The notes below the pieces were generated by a model that had not been told where the DNA came from, ran no database searches, and saw only the letters and a program-made list of their open reading frames with translations. A program made the position numbers and the translations under genes. Positions 8,082-16,507 of a stretch of 64,000 bases of DNA are shown here, piece after piece (positions within the stretch are counted from its first letter, which is position 1; each line of letters begins with the position of its first letter). Source of the stretch: an uncultured bacterium (GTDB lineage Bacteria > Bacillota_I > Bacilli_A > Acholeplasmatales > Anaeroplasmataceae); the NCBI GenBank assembly GCA_949293265.1, contig CASFCK010000006.1:1-64000 (forward strand), read 5' to 3'.

Positions 8082-9575
8082 ATGAAATTATATGGTATTA
8101 ATAAAGAGATTGATTTCAGCTCTAATTTACTCGCTGAAATTAAAGAAGTAAAACAACTTCAAGAAAAAAATAAAGATAAATCTTATTTAAAGCGGGCTTG
8201 TGATGTTAATAAAAAATTAAAAAAAGAATATAAAGAATTAGCTAGAAAAATAAATATAGATGTTAAAGAAAAATTAAAAAGCGTTAAATCAGATTATGCT
8301 AAAACTAAATTAGATATGCTAAATAACTATAAAAAACAATTAAATGAACTTAACGCTAAGCAATCTACTTTAAACAAAAATGAATTTAATGAAGAGAAAA
8401 AAGCTTTAACGATCAAACATAAAAGAGCACTTAAAACTTATTATGTTAATAAGTATGAACATCTTTTAAGTATTAAAAAAGATAATCTAGATTTTGCAAA
8501 TTATTACTTAGATCTAGAAAAACAAATTCTAGGTAAAAACACAATATCAAGTAGTATAATGGCAGGTTTTACAGAAAGAAAATCTACTACATTATTAGAA
8601 AAAACTTTAAAAGACCGCTACTTCTGGCTTTCTAAAATTTCAATATTTTCTTTCTTATTCCTATTTATATTATATATTTTAATTTGTGCGATTGGCGGTA
8701 TAAAAATCGAATATGAAAAAATTATTGAAGCAAGTTCTACAATAATAGTTATAGCCCTTGGTGGCGTATTCATTTACTCAATGCGGAGTTTTGATATGTC
8801 GCTTGGTGGGGCTGCTGCCCTAGCTGCAGCTGCAGGCGCAACAATTTGGAATAAAACTAATAATATTATGTTAGTTTTATTAGTAGCTATTATTATTGGC
8901 GTTATAATCGAATTAATAAACGCTTCTTTAGCTAACGTTTTAAAATTACCAGTTATGGTCACTACACTAGCTATGAGCAGTTTGTTAAGTACAGTTTTAA
9001 CCGATGTTTTAGAAAACACATCAACTCAGACAATTAAAGCGACTGGCATTAAAGATTTTGATACGTTTGCTTTCTATATTTTAGTTATACTCGTTTTCTT
9101 TGCAATATGTGCCTTTATATTTAAGATTTCCCCAGTAGGTAGAAAAAATAAAATGATTGGTAACAATAGTGTATCTGCTCGTTATACTGGTATAAATATT
9201 ACAAAACAAGGTATCATAACCTTTATAATTGCCGGAGTAGCTATTGGAACAGGTGCTTTATTATACATTGTTAGATCTAGAACTATTTCTACTTCTTCTT
9301 GTTCTACAATCGGCCTAGACGTTATCTTAGCTGTCGTATTTGGCGGTATGCAAGTTACTGGTGGGGCAAAAAGTAAAATAAGTGCCGCAGTATTTGGTGG
9401 ATTAACTGCTACTTTAATTTCTTATTTGTTAATAGCTATTGGCCGTGTTTCTGGGTTTAGTGCTATAACTCAATACGAATCATTTGTTAAAGGTTTACTA
9501 TTCTTAATAATAGTAGCTGTTAATACAATTGGTAATCGCACAAATAGATTACCTGCGATTGAATTAATGTGGTAG
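8082..9575 (+). CDS. RbsC-type ABC permease with a cytoplasmic coiled-coil N-terminus
   Basis: A 497-residue BPD_transp_2 permease, where about 320-340 residues is usual. The first 180 or so residues are soluble, Lys/Glu-rich and predicted coiled coil; the first membrane helix starts near 185 and the Gly/Ala-rich RbsC core follows (SFDMSLGGAAALAAAAG near 236-252). The extension resembles the insertion in the adjacent ATPase in length, composition and a faint shared pattern (...YxKxLKxxxxNxxxxLLxIKxD). It could dock onto that insertion. AGGAGG lies 8 bases before the ATG, and the gene follows the ATPase by 12 bp. Confidence 0.88.
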   Translation: MKLYGINKEIDFSSNLLAEIKEVKQLQEKNKDKSYLKRACDVNKKLKKEYKELARKINIDVKEKLKSVKSDYAKTKLDMLNNYKKQLNELNAKQSTLNKNEFNEEKKALTIKHKRALKTYYVNKYEHLLSIKKDNLDFANYYLDLEKQILGKNTISSSIMAGFTERKSTTLLEKTLKDRYFWLSKISIFSFLFLFILYILICAIGGIKIEYEKIIEASSTIIVIALGGVFIYSMRSFDMSLGGAAALAAAAGATIWNKTNNIMLVLLVAIIIGVIIELINASLANVLKLPVMVTTLAMSSLLSTVLTDVLENTSTQTIKATGIKDFDTFAFYILVILVFFAICAFIFKISPVGRKNKMIGNNSVSARYTGINITKQGIITFIIAGVAIGTGALLYIVRSRTISTSSCSTIGLDVILAVVFGGMQVTGGAKSKISAAVFGGLTATLISYLLIAIGRVSGFSAITQYESFVKGLLFLIIVAVNTIGNRTNRLPAIELMW

Positions 9576-9587
9576 GAGGACAGTTTT

Positions 9588-10673
9588 ATGAAATTATTTA
9601 ATATTAATAAACCTAAATATATCTCTCCTACTATAAAGAAAAAAGCTAAAAACTTATTTTGGACATTATTATTCCCACTTATAGGTATTTTATTCCTCGT
9701 TACTGGTAGTTTAGCAGGTGGTTATCCTATAATTGGTAATTCAATTACTTATAATAGCGTCTTAATCACAATGATTACCGTTTTAATAGCTTGTTTCGCC
9801 TTAAACACTAACTTAAATAGTGGTCGTATGGACTTCTCTTTAGGTTCAGTTGGAATCCTAGCTTGCGTTCTAGCTTTTAAAACCCTCCCAGATAAAACAA
9901 TGGAAGGATTTGCGATTATCTATTTATTACTAGCTGTTGTTTATGGCATCTTATTAGGAACTATAAGTGGTCTTATCTTCGTAACCCTTAAGATCCCAGC
10001 TATAGTAGTATCCCTTGGTGTTTGTTTAATATTTGAAGGTTTTGCCTATGTTTTAACTGATGGTAAAGGCTCAGTCGATCAATCAGGTGCTATAGCACCA
10101 AGTCTTTACCCCTTAATCACTAATCCGTGGTTTATGTTAATAATAGTTGTAGGTATATCATTCTTCATGTTATTAACTCTAAAATATTCTAAATTTGGGC
10201 ATGATAAACTATCAATATTATTCGGCCAAAAAGTAGCCGTTGATACTGGTGTTAAAGAAATAAAAAACGCTATGATATGTTATGCCTTAGCCGGAGCTTT
10301 AATAGCTGTTTATACTTATATCATCTCAATTTATCAAGCTAAAGTGACAATTTCAACTAATCTAGGTACAGCAATGACCGTCTTACAAAACTTCTTACCT
10401 ATTTTCTTAGGTGGCTTAATTGCTAAACATTCAAATGAAGTTATCGGCTTAATTTGCGGTGTATTTAGCGTCACTTTATTTAAAGAAGGTTTAATTAGAT
10501 TTGGTGTAGATTCTAGTACAATCTCCCTAATTACTTCTCTATTAATCTTCGTAGTCTTAACTTATATGGTAAATTGGACGAACTGGGTTCGTGCAATTAA
10601 AAATAAAATTACCAATTACAAGCTTTCATACATCAAAAAAACAAAAAATCTAAAGGAGGAAGAAAAAGAATGA
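9588..10673 (+). CDS. RbsC-type ABC permease (second subunit)
   Basis: A 361-residue multi-pass BPD_transp_2 permease of normal length, with a short Lys-rich N-terminus (about 30 residues) before the first helix and the family's conserved NLNSGRMDFSLGS segment near 74-87. It likely pairs with the preceding permease as a heterodimer, as in the two-permease (YufP/YufQ-like, nucleoside or sugar) importers. TAGGAGGAC precedes the start. The stop overlaps the start of the lipoprotein gene in ATGA (10670-10673), which indicates translational coupling and that TGA is read as stop. Confidence 0.9.
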   Translation: MKLFNINKPKYISPTIKKKAKNLFWTLLFPLIGILFLVTGSLAGGYPIIGNSITYNSVLITMITVLIACFALNTNLNSGRMDFSLGSVGILACVLAFKTLPDKTMEGFAIIYLLLAVVYGILLGTISGLIFVTLKIPAIVVSLGVCLIFEGFAYVLTDGKGSVDQSGAIAPSLYPLITNPWFMLIIVVGISFFMLLTLKYSKFGHDKLSILFGQKVAVDTGVKEIKNAMICYALAGALIAVYTYIISIYQAKVTISTNLGTAMTVLQNFLPIFLGGLIAKHSNEVIGLICGVFSVTLFKEGLIRFGVDSSTISLITSLLIFVVLTYMVNWTNWVRAIKNKITNYKLSYIKKTKNLKEEEKE

Positions 10674-11908
10674 AAAAGTTTGTAGGATTTTTAGGGGCCG
10701 TCGTAGCCTCAGCAGCTTTAGTAGCTTGCAACAATACCGAATCTGATGGTGGAAAAATAATTGCTGAAGGGGGTAAGGTTGGTTTTATTCTTCCTGGTTC
10801 TGAAGGCGGCGAAACTAAAGCTTTCAAAGAACATTGGGAAAATTTAGCAAAAGAATATGGCGTAGAAATAGTTTATGAAAACTTCCAAGGCCAAGACCCA
10901 GCTTATTACAAAACTTGTGCCGAAAGATTAGTTGCAGCTGGTTGTGATGCTGTTATTTGTAACTTTGAAATGGATGGTAAAGATAGCGTTTTAGAATATT
11001 GTATAGATGAAGAAATTTATGTTGGTTATAGTGGTTCTACTATTTCTGATGAAGTGTTTGATGAATATAAAGAGAGTCCCTATTTCTTAGGTCAAATCGC
11101 TCCTTCTCCTGAAGAAGAACAAGCTGCAGCCTATGAAATGACTAAATATTTCATTGAATTATACTATGGTGAAAATAAAATAGCTATTCCAGAAGGAACA
11201 ACTGACACGTTTGCTATTTGGCCAGCTGACTTCCATGGTATTACTTTAGCCCACCAAATGACTTATCGTTATAAAGGTATTAAACAAGCATTAGAAGAAT
11301 ATGGTGTAACTATTAATGGCGATAACGATTCTGATAGTTCAAAATGGACTTGTACATATACTGCTGATTCAGTATTAAAAGATAAAGTAGCAATTTTAGG
11401 TAACAACTTAACTGATATGAGTGCATTAATTACTCAATGTTCAGCAATCTTTATGAAAATGCCTTGTGCTGTTGTAACAACTTGTACAGGCGATATGTTG
11501 TTAAGTATGTTCGCTCAAGGACCAATCTTATCAACACCTACTCGTTTTGGTACAATTGATGCTTTCGTTACTGAATACGCAAAATGGTATGAAGCAGATA
11601 CAACTAGCGAAACACTAGCTTTCAAAGTAGCTCACGACCCATATTTAGTTGGTAAATATGCCGCAATTAATGAAGCTATATTAGCAGTAACAGTTAAAGC
11701 TTTCCGTGGCGAAGCTATTCGTGATAATGGTAATGCTTTAAATATTAATCAACACTATTGGCATGCTGCTAGCAAAGAAGAATTCGAAAAAGCATGTGAA
11801 GTTTCTCAATCATTCTCATATGGCAAATCAACTTTCGATACTATTACTACAGCTGATCAATTACAAAAATTATTTGATGATGCAACATTAGAAAATCTAG
11901 GAAAATAA
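10670..11908 (+). CDS. sugar-type ABC substrate-binding lipoprotein
   Basis: A 412-residue periplasmic-binding-protein type 1 (RbsB/BMP-like) lipoprotein. The signal peptide ends in the lipobox LVAC with Cys20. The mature protein starts with a GKVGFILPG strand and continues with the alternating Rossmann-like pattern (YYKTCAERLVAAGCDAVICN). It would be tethered on the outer face of the membrane and deliver ligand to the two permeases upstream. GGAGG lies before the ATG inside the end of the permease gene. Ligand not determinable; the divergent GH39-like regulator and the downstream esterase suggest a plant-derived sugar. Confidence 0.9.
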   Translation: MKKFVGFLGAVVASAALVACNNTESDGGKIIAEGGKVGFILPGSEGGETKAFKEHWENLAKEYGVEIVYENFQGQDPAYYKTCAERLVAAGCDAVICNFEMDGKDSVLEYCIDEEIYVGYSGSTISDEVFDEYKESPYFLGQIAPSPEEEQAAAYEMTKYFIELYYGENKIAIPEGTTDTFAIWPADFHGITLAHQMTYRYKGIKQALEEYGVTINGDNDSDSSKWTCTYTADSVLKDKVAILGNNLTDMSALITQCSAIFMKMPCAVVTTCTGDMLLSMFAQGPILSTPTRFGTIDAFVTEYAKWYEADTTSETLAFKVAHDPYLVGKYAAINEAILAVTVKAFRGEAIRDNGNALNINQHYWHAASKEEFEKACEVSQSFSYGKSTFDTITTADQLQKLFDDATLENLGK

Positions 11909-11916
11909 ATGGATGT

Positions 11917-11978
11917 AGGAAGCATTAGCTTCCTCATCTATAAAGTGGAACCTAATCCCCCCTAGATTCCACTTTATA
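11917..11978 (+). other. two intercistronic hairpins after the binding-protein gene
   Basis: The first inverted repeat is AGGAAGC/GCTTCCT (11917-11934, 4-base loop). The second is a 12-bp perfect stem TATAAAGTGGAA/TTCCACTTTATA (11939-11978). Neither is followed by a T-run, so mRNA stabilisation or partial termination fits better than full termination; this would raise binding-protein dosage over the esterase. Confidence 0.6.
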
Positions 11979-12017
11979 GGTGAATATTAATATTACATTC
12001 ATAAGAGGAGGACCATT

Positions 12018-12752
12018 ATGGCAAGACTAGCATTAGAATTTCATTCTAAATCACTATTTCGAAAAATTGAAGTACTTTTACATATCCCGACAATGAACCT
12101 AAGTGAAGCTATGCAATGTAAAAGTAAAACCCCTTATCAAGACAATAATCAAAAATTCCCATTAATGATTCTATTATGTGGCTTTGGTGAGTCAAAATAC
12201 GCTTGGGAATCTCATTCTGAGATCGTAGATTATGCTGATAAAAATAAAATAGCCTTATTAATGATTGGCGGCGAAAATAAATGGTATTTAAATTCATCTC
12301 CAATTGAAAATTGGTATACCTTAATTGAGGAAGAAATACTAGACTTTTTATATGGCAACTTCACTTGTCTAAATAAAGATGAACCACTATATATCTGCGG
12401 TGAATCAATGGGAGGATATGGAGCCTTATATCATTATTTAAATAACATCGATAAATATAAAGCTTGTATCTCACTATCTCCTGCTACAAGACCAGATGGT
12501 AATTTAGAAGAAATATTAAAAATTAAATCACTTAAAGAATTGTTCCTAGAAACAAAAGAAAAAACTAAAAACATTTATCTTTCTGTTGGAACTAACGATT
12601 TCATATATAACCATAGTAAAGAATTTAATGATTTCTTAATAAGCAATAACATTGGTGTAAATTATCAATTTAAAAATGGCTATGATCATAGTTGGACTCT
12701 TTGGCGAGAAGAAATTAAAAACATTTTCCATTATTTAGCAAAATTAAAATAA
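12018..12752 (+). CDS. alpha/beta-hydrolase, tributyrin-esterase-like
   Basis: A 244-residue cytoplasmic esterase of the Esterase D/EstA family; the opening MARLALEFHSKSL matches the family's N-terminal strand. The nucleophile elbow is GESMG with Ser130, the acid is Asp194 in GTNDF, and the base is His224 in YDHSW, so the triad is complete. There is no signal peptide. GAGGAGG is well placed before the ATG. It sits behind the sugar importer, with the hairpins above in between, so removal of acyl or acetyl groups from imported sugars is a plausible job. A terminator at 12764-12805 ends the unit. Confidence 0.85.
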   Translation: MARLALEFHSKSLFRKIEVLLHIPTMNLSEAMQCKSKTPYQDNNQKFPLMILLCGFGESKYAWESHSEIVDYADKNKIALLMIGGENKWYLNSSPIENWYTLIEEEILDFLYGNFTCLNKDEPLYICGESMGGYGALYHYLNNIDKYKACISLSPATRPDGNLEEILKIKSLKELFLETKEKTKNIYLSVGTNDFIYNHSKEFNDFLISNNIGVNYQFKNGYDHSWTLWREEIKNIFHYLAKLK

Positions 12753-12763
12753 TAATTAAAATT

Positions 12764-12805
12764 AAGATGATTAAATGTAGTACTACTATTTTAATCATCT
12801 TTTTA
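12764..12805 (+). terminator. Rho-independent terminator after the esterase
   Basis: AAGATGATTAAA (12764-12775) pairs with TTTAATCATCTT (12790-12801), followed by TTTT. Confidence 0.85.
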
Positions 12806-12842
12806 GCATACTCATAAACAACAATAGATCATTAAAGATAAT

Positions 12843-13314
12843 ATGGATATATTTGTAATTGGTAGAAATGCGTCACTCTTGTCCAAAGATATTGCCACCT
12901 TGTTCGCTGGCCGTAATGAGGCAATCAATAAGGCTGTCGTCCTACAAAACTAGCAATCAGGATTTACCTTCAAGATATTACCAACCATAACAAAGTTAAA
13001 AATATTTTAGAAACAAAAAATCTTCTAAACATTCTTTCTACACTATATTGAAGTCTGTTCGCTTAAATGCTTTAGATAAATCTTATCGCAAAATAGGTTT
13101 AGACATTTTTAATGGAATATGTAAAACTTATTTTAAACCAGAGGGTGACAACTATACCCTAGGTGGTATTTGCATTGGGGCAGGTCTTAGTGCCTCTAAG
13201 ACTGACACTAATGTAGGTACTTACGACATGTATGTCACTCGTAAGGTTGTAGCGGATGATGGTAACGCCATAGGTCCTTTTATTCTTGCCTACGTTGAAG
13301 CGGATAGAGCATAA
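12843..13314 (+). pseudogene. broken gene of unknown family
   Basis: Three consecutive open stretches in different frames read as one protein: 12843-12953 (starting MDIFVIGRNASLLSKDIATL, stopped by TAG), roughly 12948-13050 (KLAIRIYLQDITNHNKVKNI..., stopped by TGA), and 13048-13314 (VRLNALDKSYRKIGLDIFNG... ending FILAYVEADRA). At least two frameshifts are therefore present, and no ribosome-binding site precedes the last part. It is less AT-rich than its surroundings, which suggests acquired DNA. The family is not recognised. Confidence 0.55.
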
Positions 13315-13344
13315 ATTTCCCCTGTTATAATAACTTATACGTTA

Positions 13345-13376
13345 GCAAAAAAAGACTGTATTTACAGTCTTTTTTG
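13345..13376. terminator. bidirectional terminator
   Basis: GCAAAAAAAGACTGTA pairs with TACAGTCTTTTTTGC across a very short loop, with T-runs on both strands. It separates the broken gene from the isomerase-like gene. Confidence 0.85.
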
Positions 13377-13384
13377 CTTTATGT

Positions 13385-14548
13385 TTATAAAAACTTTTTC
13401 ATAAAATATTCAAGATCATCCTTGTAGTTACCATAAACTATAATATGGTGATTACCATATGGTCTATTTAAAAAATATTCAATATTTTCATCTACACTAA
13501 TCTCAATTTGAGTTCTACATAAATTAGTTTCATTTAAATTTTTAACAATCTTTCCTGTAGTCACAAAATAATCCTTTAAATTGCGGCTAAGTTTAAATAT
13601 CGTAACTACCTCTTCTTTCATCTTGCCTTTAACAGCTACACCTATTCCTGATTCATAATGGGTAGTTAAAACAAAAGATGAAGTCATATTAAATGGTAAT
13701 GTACAATGGGCAAAAACCATAGTTTTATTTAGAACATCTATTCTACTTGGGTTAGCCTGAAAACCAGGAGACCCACAAACTATATTAGTTATATACATAC
13801 TTAACATACTAGGAATATCACCTTCACAAGTACCAATTATTCCTTCTCTATTAAGATAAGCTAACCCTAAACAAGCCGTTGTTTTTATTGAATCTAATAA
13901 ATCAAAACACCTTATTGTTAGACCTGATAATTTATATTTATATTTAATTTTTAATAACGCTTCAATTAGTGCTTTACTTTTATTTAATTCTTTTTCATCA
14001 TATTTTAACTCATTTAAAATGTTAACTGATTTAATATTATGATATTCCTCTATTACTTCATCCATATCTATATCGACTAATTTAATATTAAGTTTTCTTA
14101 ATACTTCCTCATAATCAACCTCACTAGCAATCAACCAATCACTAGGTTTACCCAATACACCAAGACTTACAAACGGTAATTTAAATGTTAATTTCTTTAT
14201 TCTATTAACAATGTAATCTACACTACCATGTAGTACTTCACCTTCAAAATTATGATCTTTTAAATATGATAATATTTCTAAAGAAGCAGCTAAAGAATTA
14301 TTAGTCCCATAGGTTAAAAGATAAAACGGAGGTTTTAATTTATTTAAATTATCTAAAAAAACTTTTTCAGAACCTCCACTTTGAATTAAAATTAAAGGTA
14401 AATCACACTTATAAAAATTATTAAGTTCAACAATCTTAACACTAGCAGATAACTTAGTTTCAATATCTGCTAAAAACCATTTTGTTTCTCGGTTTATATA
14501 ATTTTTTTCATGTAAATTTGATACTATTGGAAAAACATTAATCTTCAT
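13385..14548 (-). CDS. L-fucose/L-arabinose isomerase-like protein
   Basis: A 387-residue protein of the FucI/AraA-like fold. Diagnostic segments are LGVLGKPSDWLIAS (about 129-142), the block TIRCFDLLDSIKTTACLGLA (about 208-227), and TCEGDIPSMLSMY shortly after, the last carrying acidic metal-ligand candidates (Glu and Asp of CEGD). It is shorter than true FucI (about 590), as in uncharacterised FucI-related proteins of Firmicutes, so substrate and even isomerase activity are uncertain. AGGAGG precedes the ATG. It is downstream of the SLC13-type transporter on the same strand but separated from it by a terminator. Confidence 0.65.
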   Translation of the reverse strand: MKINVFPIVSNLHEKNYINRETKWFLADIETKLSASVKIVELNNFYKCDLPLILIQSGGSEKVFLDNLNKLKPPFYLLTYGTNNSLAASLEILSYLKDHNFEGEVLHGSVDYIVNRIKKLTFKLPFVSLGVLGKPSDWLIASEVDYEEVLRKLNIKLVDIDMDEVIEEYHNIKSVNILNELKYDEKELNKSKALIEALLKIKYKYKLSGLTIRCFDLLDSIKTTACLGLAYLNREGIIGTCEGDIPSMLSMYITNIVCGSPGFQANPSRIDVLNKTMVFAHCTLPFNMTSSFVLTTHYESGIGVAVKGKMKEEVVTIFKLSRNLKDYFVTTGKIVKNLNETNLCRTQIEISVDENIEYFLNRPYGNHHIIVYGNYKDDLEYFMKKFL

Positions 14549-14600
14549 AAATTTAACCTCCTTATACTTTTATTATGCCAAATTAACTTAAAAATAGCAA

Positions 14601-14625
14601 ACAAAAAAAGCCATATCGGCTTTTG
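14601..14625 (-). terminator. terminator of the SLC13-type gene
   Basis: AAAAGCC/GGCTTTT with a 5-base loop, followed on the minus strand by a long T-run; it begins at the stop codon. Confidence 0.75.
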
Positions 14626-15762
14626 TTAAACAATAAATAAAGATACAACTAATAAAATTATTAAAAATAAATAATTGATACCTAAAAATAAACCAAGATA
14701 TTTTTTAGTATGGCCAGGGTTAACTTTACGATAAAAATTTAAAGTTATTAAACTAGCCAAACTAGCTATAGGTGTGCCTAGTCCACCAATATTAACCCCA
14801 ATTAGTAATGCATCATATTGAGTTGGATCAATAAATTTAGAAAGTAATATTGCTGATGGGACATTACTTATAATTTGACAAGAAAGGGTTGAAAAAATTA
14901 ATACCGACTTATTTAACAACAATTCAAATAAGTTCTTAACTGCTTCAATTCTAGCTAAATTACCAGAAAAAATAAAAAATGCTGAAAAAGTTAAAAGTAA
15001 GCCATAATCAACACCTAAAAAAGACTTCCAATCAACAATTAATAAACCTACAACGACAATTATTAAACCAATATAGTACTTAGGGAAAACGTCAAAAACT
15101 ATTAAAATAGCCACTATAAATAAGGCAAAATAAACAATAGAACGCCATAAAGCCGGTTTATTAAGTGTAGTATATTCTACTTTGATTGGTTCTTTCTTCA
15201 CAATAAAACAAGCCGCAACAATTAAAACTAAAGCTACCACAAAAGGGATAACCATCGTTTTTAAGAAAGCACCTAAAGAAACATTAAAATAAGAATAAAT
15301 ATACAAATTTTGTGGATTACCAAAAGGGGTTAACATACCGCCTAAATTAGCCGCAATATTTTGCATAATGAATGTGAAGGCAAAATATTGCTTTTTATTA
15401 CAACTTGCTAAAACAAAATAGCCAAGCGGTAAAAATGTAACTAAGGCCATATCATTAGCCATAATCATTGAGCCAAAATAAGTGATAAAAATTAAAGCAG
15501 CTATAGCGTTTCTAGTATTACCAAACTTTTTAATTATTTCATCAGCTAGCCATGAGAAAAAGTGAATATTCCTTAAGGCAGCAACAACAGCTAATGTACA
15601 AAAAAGAGTAGCTAGTGTTTTTAAATTTTTTTCATCAAAATAAGTTAAATATTCTTTATCAATTGGTACAAAAAAACAAGTTACGATTGCTAAAATTATA
15701 GCTATTAATAAAACAAAATTTTTCTTACAAAACGGCAAAATATACTTTTTTATAACTTCCAT
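14626..15762 (-). CDS. SLC13/ArsB-type anion permease
   Basis: A 378-residue polytopic membrane protein with roughly ten hydrophobic helices, of the ion-transporter superfamily that includes SLC13, CitM and ArsB. Recognisable blocks are ITYFGSMIMANDMALVTFLP (about 94-113) with Asn-Asp inside a helix, and GGMLTPFGNPQNLYIYSYF near 140, the family's re-entrant GNPxNL signature. It probably takes up a carboxylate or other anion with sodium or protons. AAGGGG precedes the ATG. It is transcribed alone. Confidence 0.8.
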   Translation of the reverse strand: MEVIKKYILPFCKKNFVLLIAIILAIVTCFFVPIDKEYLTYFDEKNLKTLATLFCTLAVVAALRNIHFFSWLADEIIKKFGNTRNAIAALIFITYFGSMIMANDMALVTFLPLGYFVLASCNKKQYFAFTFIMQNIAANLGGMLTPFGNPQNLYIYSYFNVSLGAFLKTMVIPFVVALVLIVAACFIVKKEPIKVEYTTLNKPALWRSIVYFALFIVAILIVFDVFPKYYIGLIIVVVGLLIVDWKSFLGVDYGLLLTFSAFFIFSGNLARIEAVKNLFELLLNKSVLIFSTLSCQIISNVPSAILLSKFIDPTQYDALLIGVNIGGLGTPIASLASLITLNFYRKVNPGHTKKYLGLFLGINYLFLIILLVVSLFIV

Positions 15763-15828
15763 TAAAATCTTCCCCTTAAATAACGCTACTATTATAGTCT
15801 TAATTTTTAAAAAAGCAATCTTCTTTTA

Positions 15829-15856
15829 TTGAAATAATTTTAAAAAAAGCTATAAT
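15829..15856 (+). promoter_or_regulatory. strong promoter with almost no leader
   Basis: TTGAAA (15829-15834), a 16-bp spacer and a perfect TATAAT (15851-15856). The expected +1 is near 15863, about four bases before ATG 15867. Confidence 0.7.
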
Positions 15857-15866
15857 TTAATTGTTT

Positions 15867-16499
15867 ATGGAGGTTAAAGATATATTAACTCTTTTAAAAA
15901 ATAATGATCTTAAACCAATAAAACTAAAAGAACAACTTTGGCAAAAGTTAAACTCTTACCAACAAAGTTCAAATATAGCCTCGGCTGTAAATATATTCAC
16001 TAAGCTAAACCTTTTAGGATTAGATGTAAGTGATAATAATTCTTCTGGATTAAGTGAAATAGAATATTTAAATGTTTATGATGAAAATAAAATCTTAGAA
16101 CAAAACAGTCCAATTTATTATAATCGAAAAAAGCCTAATATTACTAAACGTGATGCCTTAGCTTATATGGAACATTTAAGATGGAATGCTTTTATGCTTG
16201 TTAATGGTTATATCCCTATGCCTAAAAGTATGATTAAAGTTTATAAGGAAAATGATAAACTCATTATCTATAAAAATGATGTAAATTTAAGGCTTCATGC
16301 CTGTATTACTACTGATAAAGGCTTAGAAGAATATTTTGATTATCTAGCAAAATTAATCGTAAAAGAAACTAATATTAATTATGAAGAAGCCTTTAATATA
16401 GTAGAAAATAAAAAATATGATTATATGTTAATGGATACAATTTATAATGATTTAACTTTACTTGGTGTTAATATTGTAAGCATTAAAAAAGCCCAATAG
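15867..16499 (+). CDS. RyR-motif hypothetical protein, probably leaderless
   Basis: A 210-residue soluble protein. Residues around 100-120 read AYMEHLRWNAFMLVNGYIPM, close to the E-H-x-R-W-x-x-F...GY motif of bacterial RyR-type domains, which are often linked to ligand sensing and nucleotide-binding partners. No other domain is recognised. No ribosome-binding site precedes ATG 15867; a GGAGG occurs only just inside the frame with no suitable start after it, and the promoter places +1 about four bases upstream. A TTG at 15861 could extend it by two residues. Function unknown. Confidence 0.55.
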   Translation: MEVKDILTLLKNNDLKPIKLKEQLWQKLNSYQQSSNIASAVNIFTKLNLLGLDVSDNNSSGLSEIEYLNVYDENKILEQNSPIYYNRKKPNITKRDALAYMEHLRWNAFMLVNGYIPMPKSMIKVYKENDKLIIYKNDVNLRLHACITTDKGLEEYFDYLAKLIVKETNINYEEAFNIVENKKYDYMLMDTIYNDLTLLGVNIVSIKKAQ

Positions 16500-16507
16500 G
16501 GCTTTTT
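16485..16507. terminator. bidirectional terminator between RyR-motif gene and nrdD
   Basis: AAAAAAGCCC/GGGCTTTTT with loop AATA; it contains the stop codon of the plus-strand gene and has T-runs on both strands. Confidence 0.85.

Noticed and set aside
13048-13314. A complete 88-residue gene starting at TTG
   Set aside because: No ribosome-binding site, and protein-like sequence continues upstream in other frames, so it is the end of a broken gene.
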